Notes: generated from the sequence alone by a model not told the origin. 64,000 bases of DNA from Balanoglossus misakiensis (GCA_040954595.2 CM082588.2:8308001-8372000); one strand, 5' to 3'; shown: positions 19,901 through 32,024, counted from the first letter of the stretch. Program-made: numbers and translations.

Positions 19901-22900
19901 TTCAACATTCTTAGCAAAATGTTATATATACTCGATATGATGTAACCCCCTTTGCAATTGGGTCGTAGGCAATATAATGCAAATAAATGGGCACTATCTA
20001 TTTAACTTTATGCTCGATGTGCAAATTAATTAATGGCAGAATAGTACAGACCTAACTTTAAAATCAAACTTCAACAAGCAGCCAACTAAACCAAAACATT
20101 CCCTTAATAAAACAAATTTCAGCAGCAAGCTTATTTCTTTTGATTGATTGAATAGAGTATTGTTTAGCCAACTTCCCTGCCTAAATGTTTGTGAACACTA
20201 ACCTTCTCTATCATATCTGAATGTCTCTCCCACTGGTAAGGTGATCGAAGACAACTGTTGACTATCCAAAATCAAACACCGTCTGATTCCAAGGACACCA
20301 AGTACTTCTGGCCGTTCATCCAACAACGAAGACAGCTGTAGAGGGCGCTGTATTCTTATCAACAGTACGATTGGTGTCTGTGTGTCTCCCACATCATCAA
20401 CATCTATCTCAGCTTCCAAAGTGCCGGAACCACCAAGTAGTTTTGATAAACCGATTCTGTTTTGGCGTGTGGCATAGACAGACCTGTCAGTCTCCACGGC
20501 AACAACTGCGCTCTTGTAATCTACATTCACAAACGACGCAGAGAAAGGCTCAATAGATGATATGCATTCTCATAAAAGAGTATTTTTCAACAGTATTTTT
20601 TCTTCTGGTTGAATTCTTAAGTGCCAATGAAAAAACATAGTTAAACTCATAGCCTGTCAGCTAGAAACAAAAGCAGTCACAGAAACGCTCAACTTGAAAA
20701 TAATTATTGCCAAATGCTGCCAACCATAAATAGTAATTACCTTGTTTAGTCAACATCTCTCCAAGTTTTGTACACTTTTCTCCACACAAACCACAGACCT
20801 CAGAAGATTTCACTTCCGGTACATAGCCTATAATAATTAAAGTGACGAAATCGTCATGACATATATCGTTGAACGCATTTGCAATTTTGACAATGATCCA
20901 TAAGAACGTGAGTGTACAAATAGAAAGTTTGACAAAGACACAACACAGAGTCTGGAAATGGAAATAACCAAAGGTTTCAGGTAAAATCCTTCAATTCAAA
21001 CGAATACATAATGTTCAGCAACATTAACTAAATTGTTAAACTATTAGACTTGCCTTCCTTGAAGTACTTCAATTCTGCTAGACATAGTTGATATCTCCAT
21101 GTCTCTATGATTGTCTTCAGGTGAACGTCAGATACATTGAGTTTGTGGAGCAATTCGGGTGTGATCATGTCTGCCTTAAACAGATCTCCCAGTATCCCTT
21201 GCCTGTAGTCACGCCATAGTCTCTCCACTGACTTTGATGTCTGGCAAGTCAATACAACATTTACACTACCCCGCTTAATTTCTTCAATTTGTATGTTTCC
21301 AACACTGTTGAGATGCTCTTTAACTTTTGGTAAATCGTTTCCAGAGCTGCTGCTGTTGGTGATCTCATTTTCGATGAGTTCAACCTGGTCTGGAGTCAAG
21401 GTTGGACCGGACACCTTAAGCTTGACTACGATTTCCCCTGAAATAACATACAATGAGTACATTGTATTAGTCAAATTAACATGTGTTGTACAGGATTTGA
21501 AGCAAGACCTATCACAAAAGTTCAAAGACTAAATCCACATCCGCAATGGATGTTTTAATTGCCCAGATAAGAATTAAGCGAGTCCCTATTAACTTGATCT
21601 AAACACAACACACAGACACAGACAATACAAACAAACAAACAAACAAACAAACAAACAAACAAACAAACAAACAAACAAACAAACAAACAAACAAACAAAC
21701 AAACAAACAAGCAAGCAAGCAAAAAAAACACAAACAAACAAACAAACAAACAAACAAACAAACAAACAAACAAACAAACAAAAACAAAACACAAAACAAA
21801 CGCATAAACGAACGTTTCCATTGCTCTACATGTGGAGAGACATCCTCAAGTACAAATATGTTCTTTATTCAAACCTCATTTTGTTTCATTACGCAACTGT
21901 ATTCTACATCATATATTGGCAAATGCATCATCCAATTATATGACGAACGATACAATTACTAGTATACAGGGACGAGTGAATGTTGGCAACTATAGTTCCG
22001 TGCGTTAGCTGCTTTGCTTGGGCCACGCGCAGGCCACGTGAACCATTTCATTTGGTTTTCAGTTTGAATATTGTATGAATATTGTTTTATAAGGACAGAC
22101 AAGTAATTTTCACTGGGCGTACAAATGTACCCAATCAGCACCCTTACCCAGATTCGAGTTGACAGTGTGTTGAACTTCATGCGTCTGTCCACTGTCAGGA
22201 TTTTGCTGGCCACCTTCACCGTTATTCAGATCACTACTTTCGGACCCGTTGTTGCTTGGGAAATCTTGAACCTTGTTTTCGGTTTGGCTACTACCGGAAT
22301 TCGAAGCTTGTTGTCCTTTGTAAGGAATTGTTTTCTCTTCCCCTAGAGACAGGTGTGAAATTACATACTAGAATTTATCGTCGCCCTTCTATTTGAACTA
22401 TAAGATTACATACACACTTCAAGCGCAAATTGATTTTGGTAAATCCTGTAATAGCTCTTGTGTATTGAAATACTTTTTATCACTACGCTGCAACAGTCAA
22501 TGTTTGAGTGGCAAAATAAGTCTGGCAATTTACTGTGTTTCGTTAAAAGAATCGAATAATATTTCTATAAAAACATATACTTAATCGTCTCTTTTATGTA
22601 TCACCACTTACATTTTGAAGGCTCTTCAGCAGGGTCATCACATTCTGTAGGACAACGTACACTTTTCAAAAGCTTCTGGTGGTTGTCAGCAATAACACCA
22701 CTCTCAGCAGATAATTGCAGTGCCGTCTTCAGTTCTTGTGCCGCATTCTTTGCACGGTCATAATCACTTATGATACCATTGACAGCACGTGCCCACTTTT
22801 CACTTCCGCTCTTCACGTTTTCGTTTGGTCCCACGTCGCAGTATGGTACACCGAGTAAGGGGAAGTGTTCTTTTGTGAAGTTTGCAAGACCTGATTGCCT

Positions 22901-23881
22901 TGGCTGTACAGTGGGCACACCAGCAGCGCAGGATAGAAGACCAATCACACCAAATGGGTCGCCTTTAGTTGTGAAGTTTACCAGGATGTCACACTGCCTC
23001 AAGTCTTTCTTTAACTGGTTTATTGGTGTGTCGTTTGGGTATAGATTGACAATTAACTGATCTGACTCAGCCATCGTCTCTAGCTTCTGCTTACACGTTT
23101 TGCATTGCGCAGGATCTGACGCTATAAATCCTTTGAACTTCCACTTTGTGTCTCTGGGAATATAACTGTAAGCGTACGCAAGTTTCCCCATGCCACGAGC
23201 TGCTGCTTCGAATTCCTCCAGATCCTGTAGGTCTGATAATGTGTGCACAGATAAGACTTCAACAGTCTTTAAGTCTCTTTTGTTGAGCGAAATCTCGTCT
23301 ACATCTTTCTTCATCCAAGGGATGTACAGAACATTCTCCACTTGTGAGTCTAGCAGAGCTCGAATCTTCATCTTCAACTCCTCATGTACTGTTGGTCCAA
23401 CTGATAAAATGACAGAGGACGTCTCTGCATATTCCAGCATTTCATCATCTTTAGCAGCCAAGTCTGAAGGATCGAGGTTCATGTTTTCCGGTATGTCAGA
23501 ATAGACAGGAACAAAGTCCGCAGATGGGAAAACCTTTGCTTGAATACTCTTTGCTGTACTGGCAGTTCCATCCTTACAAGCAGTACCGTATATGGTCGTA
23601 ATTGGGTGATATTTCTTTAACTGTTGAAAATAGTGTTCGTGTAAAATTAACCAATCACTTGTCGGCTTCCCCTCTTTGATTGGGAGAATCAACTCCACTC
23701 CATTAATCTTTGCGTCTTCAACTTCTTTGTCAGAAGCCTGTAACGCCATGAAGTAAACCTGGCTGTTTCCATCAGCAAGATCGATGGCCAATTGTCTCTC
23801 CGTAAGACATGTTGCAATATTGCGACTTCTCGGCCACCACTCCTCTCCGACAACCAACATGCGATTCTTCACCTTTGCCAT
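16981..23881 (-). CDS. Gene 2: GT-B-like / TRADD-N / coiled-coil / IFIT-like TPR protein (8 exons, 1331 aa)
   Basis: Exons: 23881-22612, 22342-22148, 21437-21054, 20827-20741, 20520-20203, 19885-19472, 18925-18804 and 18186-16981. Exon 1 is a mosaic: class A through the middle, but its end (NAAQELKTALQ, CPTECDDPAEEPSK) resembles genes 3 and 5. The last codon of exon 1 is split T|GG, giving Trp where the others have Gly. For exon 7 the downstream acceptor AG is mutated to CG, so the upstream CAATAG must be used, adding three residues in frame. The TPR exon ends KARLSEQNKPI, the older C-terminus shared in type with gene 4. Unlike the other four genes, its 5' flank is unrelated from about 23916 onward, so its expression may differ. 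Confidence 0.8.
18287..18459. mobile_element. Intronic hairpin MITE, gene 2 copy (right arm shortened)
   Basis: This is the same element and position as in gene 1 (intron 7). The right arm lacks the stretch between GTATAGGCCCGA and TCGGGAGATC, so the hairpin is asymmetric. Confidence 0.75.
21621..21784. repeat. (CAAA)n microsatellite in gene 2 intron 2
   Basis: A longer and purer CAAA array than in gene 1, with one interruption of CAAG units and a poly-A near 21720-21730. All reading frames through it are repeat artefacts. Confidence 0.9.
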
Positions 23882-25067
23882 TTCTAGTTCAGAATGAAAG
23901 ATGTTTGTGTTTATAGAGGTTTTAGTTTTATACTATTTCTAAAAGATATTTGCTATAAAATGCAAGTAAATCGGTCAGTAGACATTATGGATTTTAATGA
24001 GCAAACGAGACCTACCATTCGAAATGTCTAACATCAACCTACATGTACAATGTGAGCACAGCGTCATTACCACCATTTATCGGTAAACGGTGGTACATAC
24101 GGGTCTATGATATTTTGAACTAATATTGTTTCTGTTCAGAAAATGGAGTTGATACAACGGCATCAAAACTCAAATATTGACATTCCAGGTGTTATTTCAC
24201 AACAAGGTTTTACTGTCTATTAATCTGGCTCTTCGCGTTGTTTTAATTAAGAACTGAATAAGTTTAAAGTAAAGCCTTTGCACATACTTTGTCAAAATAC
24301 CACATCCGTTTATTGGCACACCACCAAAAACTTAGTTTTTGAGGTTGACACATTCTTCTAGGCCTTTCAGCCTTGGTTGTCATGGATACAGTCAAAGTAC
24401 AACCACTTGATTTGTGCATTGGATTTATTATATCTACCAACTGTGGACAGCAACGGATATATGCATCAATAAAATATAAATTACAATACTTCAGTGTTTG
24501 CCACGTCCACTGCAGAGGTCACTGTTATACATTCTAAAATTCTGTAAATGGTTGTCTAAAAAACGCCATCTTTGCATATAGAGAACATTCTGCAAGTGTG
24601 TCCATTTTCTAGGACATTTGTAAGTTAAAAACAAGCAAGACAATAAATCATTTTCTCACACTCCTGGCCACTGGGAGTGTGGGATCGACAGATTTGGATA
24701 AATCGATCCTACACTCTCGCAGAATCGAAAGATCTATATGACGCGAGCGCTGATTGGATTACAAAACTTTTTATAATAACGCGCGCAAAATGTTACCCAA
24801 TGGCGCGAAGCGTAATGCGTGGGCAGAATTTACAACGTACGAGATGAAATTACAGTCAATAATTTAATGTTTCTGATGCAAATTTTTCTATTTTTTTGTC
24901 GTGTGAGAAATAGAATCTCACAGTCCAAAGACCTGGGATCCTATTCCTCACACTGTGACTCGTGTGGGACAAACAATCCCCAACTCGTGTGAGAAATACG
25001 ATGAGGTGACCGATATACGCCCTTTGTCCAAATAGGCATATGAATATGTCAAGGAGATTGCGAATGG

Positions 25068-25462
25068 TGAATTTGATTCATATACATTGCAGAGCACGGA
25101 TTTTAGGAGCAATCGCGCGTAATTATCGAACAAGTTTTGCAATGCACATTCGCCAAAGCTCACCTTTTGAAGTGTTTTCACTCCGCCCTGGTGTAAAAGT
25201 GGTCGTCGAGGATTTGAACGTCAAACCACACAATCTATTACCACTGTCACACGGGACAGAAGTTTAAGGTTGTTCGTATATCTGAGCGGATTCACATCAG
25301 CAGTTTTCTGTCTGAAGTCAGCGCCACTTTTACACCTCCTTAGTGGCACCCAGACAAAATGGGAGAAATATCGGATGATTTGCCAAACCTCGCCCACACC
25401 CACTTAAGTTTAAATTATGGCGCTAATCAACAACACCAAGATTTACAAGGGTTTTTAAAAAG
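25068..25462. repeat. Dispersed repeat, copy 1, upstream of gene 2
   Basis: It shares with 26438-26852 the motifs GATTCATATACATTGCAGAGC, GTGTAAAAGTGGTCG, CACACGGGACAGAAGTTTAA, CAGCGCCACTTTTACACC and CACCCACTTAAGTTTAAATT, in the same order and orientation. No coding capacity is visible. It may be a piece of an unidentified transposon. Confidence 0.65.
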
Positions 25463-26437
25463 ACGCCATTAATGTGATGAAGTGGAATGTGCAAACTTTA
25501 CAGAAACAACCCACACGAGCGGCAAATATGGCTCAACAAGAGGTGATATGGGGCGATAACCGGGCTGAACATTATAGCTAGTCGTTTGGTCACCTGTTCT
25601 TTGACGGTCATAATTATTGTTGTTTTACCGCGTTCGCCATAAATATAGTACAAATCGAACTATTCTATTTCGGCCTGACCGAGAACTTTAAGAATTAACA
25701 CTTTTACTCTATAAAATTTGCCCATTTTCTGGTATGCTTTCTGAAAGCAATTCATGCCAATAAATCATTGTTCGTGTATAAATCGATCTCATGTGACAGA
25801 TATACGCCCTCAACCAGGTTTTACCTTACGCTCTGTACCTTGCACGTATGCAATTGCAAATTTTACCGTTGATTCAGTATATGCACCTGTCACTACACAT
25901 TCCTGCCAAATACATTTCTATAATTCCTCACCTGTTGAAGAGTTTCACCCTCCCGTGGTGTTCAACGATGGTCTTCGAAGATTTAAACCAGAGAGGCTAC
26001 ACAAACGTGTAAAAGGCTTGGGTTACGAATAATCAGGTCTCTGTAGCCTTTTCAACCCTTGGGGAACATAAAACGTCACACCGCCATTTTGGTCGTCGGA
26101 CAACTGACGAAAAATTGTGTGCTTGGTTATTGCCATACCGAGGCTCACGTGGAATTTGAGCTAAGTGCAAGTCTTTGTGTAGTAGACAAACTCAACAAAA
26201 CGAACAAACATACTCTGGTTGGACAAACGAAGGTGGCGGAGTTTAATTTGCTATAAATGTCCGTTTCATATTGCCATAGTAATACTTGGAAATTGTAGAA
26301 GGTTGGGGACTCAGGAATGTACCACTTCCCAATTGAATTCTCAAAGGTTTTCATTTCCTTATATCATACTGTTTTAGGAGCAATGAAACGAGGCATGCAC
26401 ATCAACATTGAACTTCATCGATTGTGAATATGTACTG

Positions 26438-26852
26438 GAGACTGATTCATATACATTGCAGAGCTTTGATTTTAGGAGCAATCGTGCGTAATTATCGAAT
26501 ATGAAATAGCAATCGATGTGTTTTGTCATGTGTATTCGTGAATGCTCACCTTTTGAAGAATGTTCACTCCGCCGTGGTGTAAAAGTGGTTGTCGATGATG
26601 AAATGTCAGGCCACAAACACAATCTTGACACCGACACACAGTCACACGGGACAGAAGTTTAAGGTTGTTGCGGATCTATACGGATTCACACCAGAAGTTT
26701 TCTTTCTGAATTAAGTCAGCGCCACTTTTACACCTCCTTATAGTGGCACCCAGACAAAATGGAGGAAATATCGGGCGTTTTGCCAAACCTCACCCACACC
26801 CACTTAAGTTTAAATTATGGCGCCAATCAACAACACCAAGATTTACAAGGGG
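26438..26852. repeat. Dispersed repeat, copy 2, upstream of gene 2
   Basis: A direct repeat of 25068-25462 about 1.4 kb away, with small insertions (for example around 26510-26535). It is followed by CTATAATTCCTCACCTGTTG, which also appears near 25918 in a more diverged third copy. Confidence 0.65.
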
Positions 26853-27223
26853 TTTCTATAATTCCTCACCTGTTGAAGAGACCAGTTTCGCGCCCTTTAT
26901 TTTACGAACACCCCCTCCTACACCCACCCCCGCCACTTTTCTTGTTTTACCAATCCTACCAACTATTGTATTGACTTGTCATTTAAATTTATTCATAATT
27001 CATTCTTATTGCAACGATATACTATAATATACTTCAATTACTTTAAGAAATTTATAATTGAGGTGTGGGAAGCCTCATTCCTTTTATTGCATACAGTGTA
27101 CATAGGATCAGGACGGCGAATGTTTTCGGCGTGGGGGGGGGGGGGTCCTAATATTTTTGGCCTGTCAAAGGGGGGGGTCATCATTTTTTGGTCCTGGGTG
27201 AAAGGGGGGGGGGTCGGCCTGAT

Positions 27224-27511
27224 TTAAAAAAAAACATGATACAAATTTGCCGCCCACCTCCCAGCCGTAAAAACTGAACGGTCCCTTAAGGGGTGCTTGT
27301 ATTCTCGAAACTTAGTCTCTGGGTGATGAAGACCTCCACACCCCAACATTTTCATATCTGTCTCAGTCCCCTCCACAAAAACACCAGTATCGTGATTTTC
27401 CGGATCGGCTGGGCCGCTTTCGGACTCCTGTCGGAGTTGCCTGTCCAGGCAATCGTAGTAGTCGACAATGGTAGGAATGCCCAGCATTAACAGAACCAAT
27501 ACACAAATCAT
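27224..27511 (-). CDS. Short relative of the secreted-protein family (95 aa)
   Basis: It starts MICVLVLLMLGIPTIVDYYD, which matches the signal peptide and first mature residues of the family, then has an acidic ESESGPADPENHDTGVF. After that it diverges: a GCGG segment, no GK-repeat and no Trp-rich tail. The frame ends in a poly-A/poly-T run at 27224-27235, so the C-terminus may be decayed. It is either a divergent member or a pseudogene with an intact 5' part. Confidence 0.4.
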   Translation of the reverse strand: MICVLVLLMLGIPTIVDYYDCLDRQLRQESESGPADPENHDTGVFVEGTETDMKMLGCGGLHHPETKFREYKHPLRDRSVFTAGRWAANLYHVFF

Positions 27512-28255
27512 GTTGCAGTCTTATGCTTAGAAACAATAAAGTTGCAAACGTTGGAGATTTTTAATATTTGACATGCGAGCTATCCCTCAATATGACAGGG
27601 TCGTGATGAGAGGGGACTGGAGTTTGGGGGATTGTTATAATTCAGTGCCAACCACTTGCATCAAAGTTGAGCACAATGCCATATGAGGGCGCTCTATATT
27701 TACATCCGGGTGGGTGATATTTAAATCTGGCTGCCGCTAAACAATAAACGTGTAGGGAAATAATCGCCTTCAGCAGGAAACGTACCTGTAAGTATTTAGT
27801 TTTCGTTTTTGGGTCGTTTTACGTGTTTCATAATTTAATAATGCCCGCACGATAGTGGTGTTGCCCACAAATAATGCAACTATCGGCGCACAGAAAGTCC
27901 ATTCGATAAACTTCTACGCTTATAAATGGCTCTCTGTACTGGCTCACTGCATGCCTATTTTCCCCATACGATGGAAAAGGTACTTATTTGAAATGCTTAC
28001 TGCAGTATGACCATTGTAAGTTTTCATACGTTTGTGACGAATGTACCAATGGTATTGTTCATAAATAATCACACACTTGCAAGTCATTTTCTCTATAGTC
28101 TAGCCATAGTTAATAGAGAGGGGATACCATCTGCCCGCGCGCCGCTGGCAAAAAGAAAACGCGCAAAGTATTGGGCATGCGCAGTCGATACTTCACGTAA
28201 AGATGGCGCAGAGAAGACACAGACAGTCTATATTGGTAGACAGATTGGACGATGG
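27512..28255. other. Spacer between short family member and duplicon B
   Basis: No gene is supported. A TATTTAAAT motif near 27720 and a GTAAGTATT donor-like site near 27790 on the plus strand could mark a first exon, but nothing confirms it. A plus-strand open frame at 28007-28348 has no recognisable features. Confidence 0.3.
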
Positions 28256-28606
28256 CAGAGAGCAAGTCTTGTACTTGTCCTTTTTGACACTTGCCATACA
28301 AGAAGCTACCCAGTGCCGTTAAAACTGCCCGCACACGACAGACGATAGCTGGGCAAAAAATCAATCGAGGAATTTTGCTCATCAAGTTTTGTTTCGTGTG
28401 CGCGCGAATTTTGGCGAGTTTTTGTTTTACTTATGTATCGTCAAGGAGACCACTATCACCAGCTCTGTTCATATTAGGGTTGGAAGCACTTTTACTTGCA
28501 ATTCAGCAATTAAGACAAGTTCATACATGGTATAAAGATTGATGATAGCAACATCAAAAAACGGAGTTTGCTGATAATCAAACCTGCTATTTAGCAACAA
28601 ATCTTC

Positions 28607-28834
28607 TTATTCTCCAAGTTTATCACTTTTCCTCTTGACGACAAGTTTATAACTTTCAGTTTGTCTGTCAGAGAAGTCAACATTCATAGATACGCCAGGT
28701 ACCATTAGGCCCAAGAAAATTGTAAAAAGACACACAATTCGTTGTGAAGTTGTATAACTTGGGGTGTTTGCTGTATGTTGCGCTGACATTCTTGCAAGAC
28801 GAAAGAAGTCTCCACAAGCCACTATGTCTTCCAA
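28607..28834 (-). pseudogene. Fragment of secreted-protein family, start codon lost
   Basis: The frame contains the family signal-peptide core (IVCLFTIFLGLMVPGVSM) and NVDFSDRQTESYKL. Where the intact genes have ATGATTTGTG this copy has ACGAATTGTG, so the initiator Met is gone. The product would stop without the acidic and cationic regions. Confidence 0.5.
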
Positions 28835-29151
28835 GTTCTTCTTGTCTTCCCCCCTTTTTCCTTTCCCTTTTCCCGTTTTCTGTCATCGATTGTCCCATTC
28901 GTCCGAACGCACAACAGAGGTCCCACTCCTCTCCGTAAAAACACACACCGGAATCACGATTTTCCGAACCGTCTGAGTCGCTTTCTGAGTCATACTTTCA
29001 AAACGGAGGAAAACATGGTCGTTCGGAAAGGCGAAGTATCCGCCAGCACCTGTGCTGGGTTGGCTGTCTGGCCACTTGTATATTTGTCGATATTGTTTGG
29101 AATGCCAGACACCATCAGGGCCAAAACGATTTTGAAATATTTTGAAATCAT
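28677..29151 (-). pseudogene. Frameshifted paralogue of the secreted-protein family
   Basis: The start at 29151 gives a good signal peptide (MISKYFKIVLALMVSGIP), then NNIDKY. The homologous continuation KWPDSQPSTGAGG lies in another frame, and the acidic and basic parts (SGVCFYGEEW, GKRERKKGGRQEEL) need a further shift. It corresponds to 1311-1735 in duplicon A, broken at different points. Confidence 0.55.
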
Positions 29152-29485
29152 GTTGCAGTCTATGCTTAGAAACGAGTATGTAAGTTTTGCGAACGTTTGA
29201 TAATTGAGGATGGTATTCAGGAGATATTTGATATTAGGTATGCGTTTTAATTCCCTTTTCGCGGACAATAGGACAGGGTCGTGATGAGAGGGGACTGCAG
29301 TTAGAGGGATTGTTAAAATTCAGTGTCAACCACTTGCATCAAAGTTGAACACAACAGAACACATTCCAATAAACATTGCACAACAAGGCTATGTACTTTT
29401 TGATTTTTTTTTATTAAAGAGAGAGATGGGTATATATAAGTATGTACAAAGGCAGCGGTCTGGTCAAGTGAACTCTTCCAGAGAC

Positions 29486-29980
29486 TTAATTCGGAGACAC
29501 ACGAATGCTCCTCCTTCCGATCTTCTTCCAAAACCACCGGACAAGACGTTGTCTGAAACAAGGTAGACATCCGGTTGGTTTCTCTTCATCATCTTGAACG
29601 GGAACGGAGTTAGGGGACTCTTCAGTCTTCTTCACCTGGACGACGTTCACCGACTTCTTCCCCTTTCCTTTTCCTTTGCCCTTCTTTCCCTTTCCTTTGC
29701 CAGTGTCTTCGCTGTCCTCCTCGTCGGAAAAGACAAGGTAAAACGGTTCATCATTCACTTCCGTAAAAAAACCGGAATCCTGGTTTCCCGCGTCCTCGTC
29801 ATCGCTTGACTCGGAATCATATCCGCGAATAGGCGGCAGGATTGGAAAGTTTGGGGATCTATAAATACCGGTACTGGTACTCGGCTGGCTGTCCAACCAC
29901 TCGTAATAGTCTCCGTCTGTACCCATGGGTACGCCAGGTACTACCAGGCAGAGAATGATCGTTAGTGATAAAAAAATCAT
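29486..29980 (-). CDS. Small secreted cationic-tailed protein, copy B (164 aa)
   Basis: The signal peptide MIFLSLTIILCLVVPGVPMG differs from copy A in its first residues. Residues after DSQPSTSTG are almost identical to copy A, including both acidic blocks, the GKGK repeat and the tail RQRLVRWFWKKIGRR. An ATG 39 codons upstream (30097) is in frame, but I prefer the inner start because it yields a secretory signal and because CCAAT and CRE-like motifs sit at 30117-30121 and 30070-30077. The unknown family and suspected host-defence role are as for copy A. Preservation of the mature part while the leader varies suggests selection on the mature protein or recent conversion. Confidence 0.6.
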   Translation of the reverse strand: MIFLSLTIILCLVVPGVPMGTDGDYYEWLDSQPSTSTGIYRSPNFPILPPIRGYDSESSDDEDAGNQDSGFFTEVNDEPFYLVFSDEEDSEDTGKGKGKKGKGKGKGKKSVNVVQVKKTEESPNSVPVQDDEEKPTGCLPCFRQRLVRWFWKKIGRRSIRVSPN

Positions 29981-30338
29981 GGTGATGTTGTAGGGAAGTG
30001 TTGTTAAGTATGTTACTCTGAAACTCTTGCCAAACATTCTAATTCTTCTTCGTTCTAAGAACGCGTCTGTGACGTCGCCAAATAATGAACTTCCCATGCT
30101 ACACAGGGCGCGCCCAATTGGCCGAGTGCTTCGCGTGTGCGTTCGTAGGCAGGCAGTGTATTTTCGCCTTTCAAAAGCAAAGGCGTTGCAATGAAAAAAT
30201 TATTCATTCCGACCAAAATGTTGCCTGCAAAATTACGTGGAGAATAATTATAATTTTATGGTTTAATGATGGGCTTTATTTTAATGCGAAACAAAATAAT
30301 CACTGCCAGGTATGAAAGGGTAATTTCATCTTTTATTC

Positions 30339-31723
30339 AAATTGTCGTCAAAACAGACAATCAACAAATAAGTACTGCGACACTATAGTTTACACCACAA
30401 GAAAACTGCTGATGGTAGCTATGATGTGTCACACGGAAAACTCAATATGTCACACATCACATTCTTTAGTTATCTGAAATGTTCAAATACTCGTAGTATG
30501 GTACAATGGGTATGACTGATCAAATACTTTACACTTGCGTGTCATTATCTTTTCAAACTTGAAAATCCCAATTTACCGCCAGCTATCGAAATACACTCAC
30601 TGAATTGTAAACCACCTATCGTTCGTTGGTCTACAGCATGTGGATAGAAAAATGTACAACATGGCAAAGAACAGTAAGGGCTTACAAGAAGAGTATGCAA
30701 TCTGCAGATGGCGCTATTTTCTCCTGTTCCCAAACTCAACAAGAGTAGACACAACTTTCCTTACAAATAAGTTGTGATACTAGTCTGTCAGCGGTGGGAT
30801 TGGGGCAGGGAACCAGACTATTGTGATACCTTTTGTCATCTCTTTGTTCTTATGTTTTTCTAAAAATGAAAAATTCCCGTGACAAAATGATTTTTTCAGA
30901 GTAAAGTATGTACAATGTTTAAAGAAATGCTTCATTGTAACAAATACAAAAAACAACAACAGTTGAACACATTCTACAACTGAACCGATACATGTGAAAA
31001 GTATCTGCATATATTGGCGAAATAAATCCAAAAGTAATGAACAGTGCAAACACAAAAAATAATTCAAATTCATCTCCTGTAGAGCACACACGTGTTAAAT
31101 GACACACAAGTTATATATCCACACACACAATATTTAATGTGTTATAGGGAAAGCCAAATAACAAATTGTAAATACAATGTACTATATATAACGCTTGGAA
31201 ATATTGAAAGATGGAATTGCCGGTTTTTAAGACAACTCCAAAACATTGCTAACAGTCAGAATGAACATTTCAGGCAACGTTTCTAAAATAAGACTTTTCA
31301 CTGCAGTGTATGTAGTTGGTTGAAATGTGATAGAAGCAACCACAAGATCGTTACAAATAATTCTTAAAACCCACGGTAACGATACATCCCTCCATTGTTG
31401 AATCAAAATGATGTATGCTCACTAATTTGACTGACCAAGCCACTATCCCCAGCTATACTCAAAGCCACAAATGAACGTGTACATTATTGTGAACCTTCAA
31501 CTTTTGAAGGGTCGGTTTCGGTTGATTGAAACGTACAAAATTCATGACAAACATATTATTACTATGAACAAACAATATTAGACAAAATTACTGATAACAT
31601 TCATTTTGCAGGAGGCCTGTAGTTGGTTAACTTGCTTGAGGTTCCCAGGAAATCGTTGTTTTTTGGGAATCCCTAAATGATTTACTTCGTCACTTTCTAA
31701 TTTGTAATTTTCTTTACTGCTGA
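30339..31723. repeat. 3' flanking duplicon of gene 3
   Basis: It is collinear with 4120-4740, 16060-16980, 43150-44444 and 55090-56460. It contains a 41-bp transposon insertion (30780-30820). The open frame kept in units 2 and 4 is interrupted here by a TAA near 31226. No gene is supported. Confidence 0.5.
30780..30820. mobile_element. 41-bp hAT-like MITE remnant with perfect 8-bp duplication
   Basis: The sequence runs from CTAGTCTG to CAGACTA and is flanked on both sides by TTGTGATA (30772-30779 and 30821-30828). The homologous place in unit 4 (about 43575-43590) has one TTGTGATA and no insert. It is an internally deleted form of the element at 701-793. Confidence 0.8.
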
Positions 31724-32011
31724 TTACAAATTAAATTGTTTTGTTTTTTGTTCAGATAACCTTGCTTTGTTCTGTGCATACTTGCCCCAGACATACTCCT
31801 GACCACAGGCTTCTGTTATGTTTAGGTATTTCAGTGCATTGGCAGAGTCGCCTTGTGCTTGGTAAACGTGGGCAAGATTATAACATGCCCATAGTATGTG
31901 ATATGGGTCACGGAGGGTGCTGATCAGATGGGTATATATTTCACATGCATCACTGTAGTTATTCAATAATGCGAGGACATGAGCCTTGAAAAGAGATGCG
32001 GTGGGATACAA
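31724..32011 (-). pseudogene. Detached TPR 3'-end copy downstream of gene 3
   Basis: It reads YPTASLFKAHVLALLNNYSD, YTHLISTLRDPYHILWACYN and LNITEACGQEYVWGKYAQ, ending KARLSEQKTKQFNL. It is open but starts abruptly after the gene 3 stop region with no acceptor. This is the equivalent of 4740-5298 in unit 1. Confidence 0.6.
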
Positions 32012-32024
32012 TTAGTAATTTTCT

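Larger units (their letters stand above)
23882..27223. other. Gene 2 upstream region, unrelated to the other 5' flanks
   Basis: Similarity to the other units stops near 23916. No gene is supported. The region contains diverged repeats (25068-25462 and 26438-26852, with a third partial relative near 25850-26000), a stretch with paired CTCACAC motifs near 24655-24960, and poly-G tracts near 27130-27210. It probably consists of inserted transposon-derived sequence that replaced the ancestral flank. Confidence 0.45.
28256..30338. repeat. Duplicon B carrying the small secreted-protein family
   Basis: The second copy of 888-2976, in the same orientation. Its right end is fused directly to the receptor 3' flanking sequence at 30339, whereas copy A continues into other spacer, so the breakpoints differ. 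It carries one intact secreted-protein gene and broken relatives. Confidence 0.75.

Noticed and set aside
28007-28348. 113-codon plus-strand frame before duplicon B
   Set aside because: Its second half overlaps the duplicated block, where the corresponding frame in duplicon A is not maintained.
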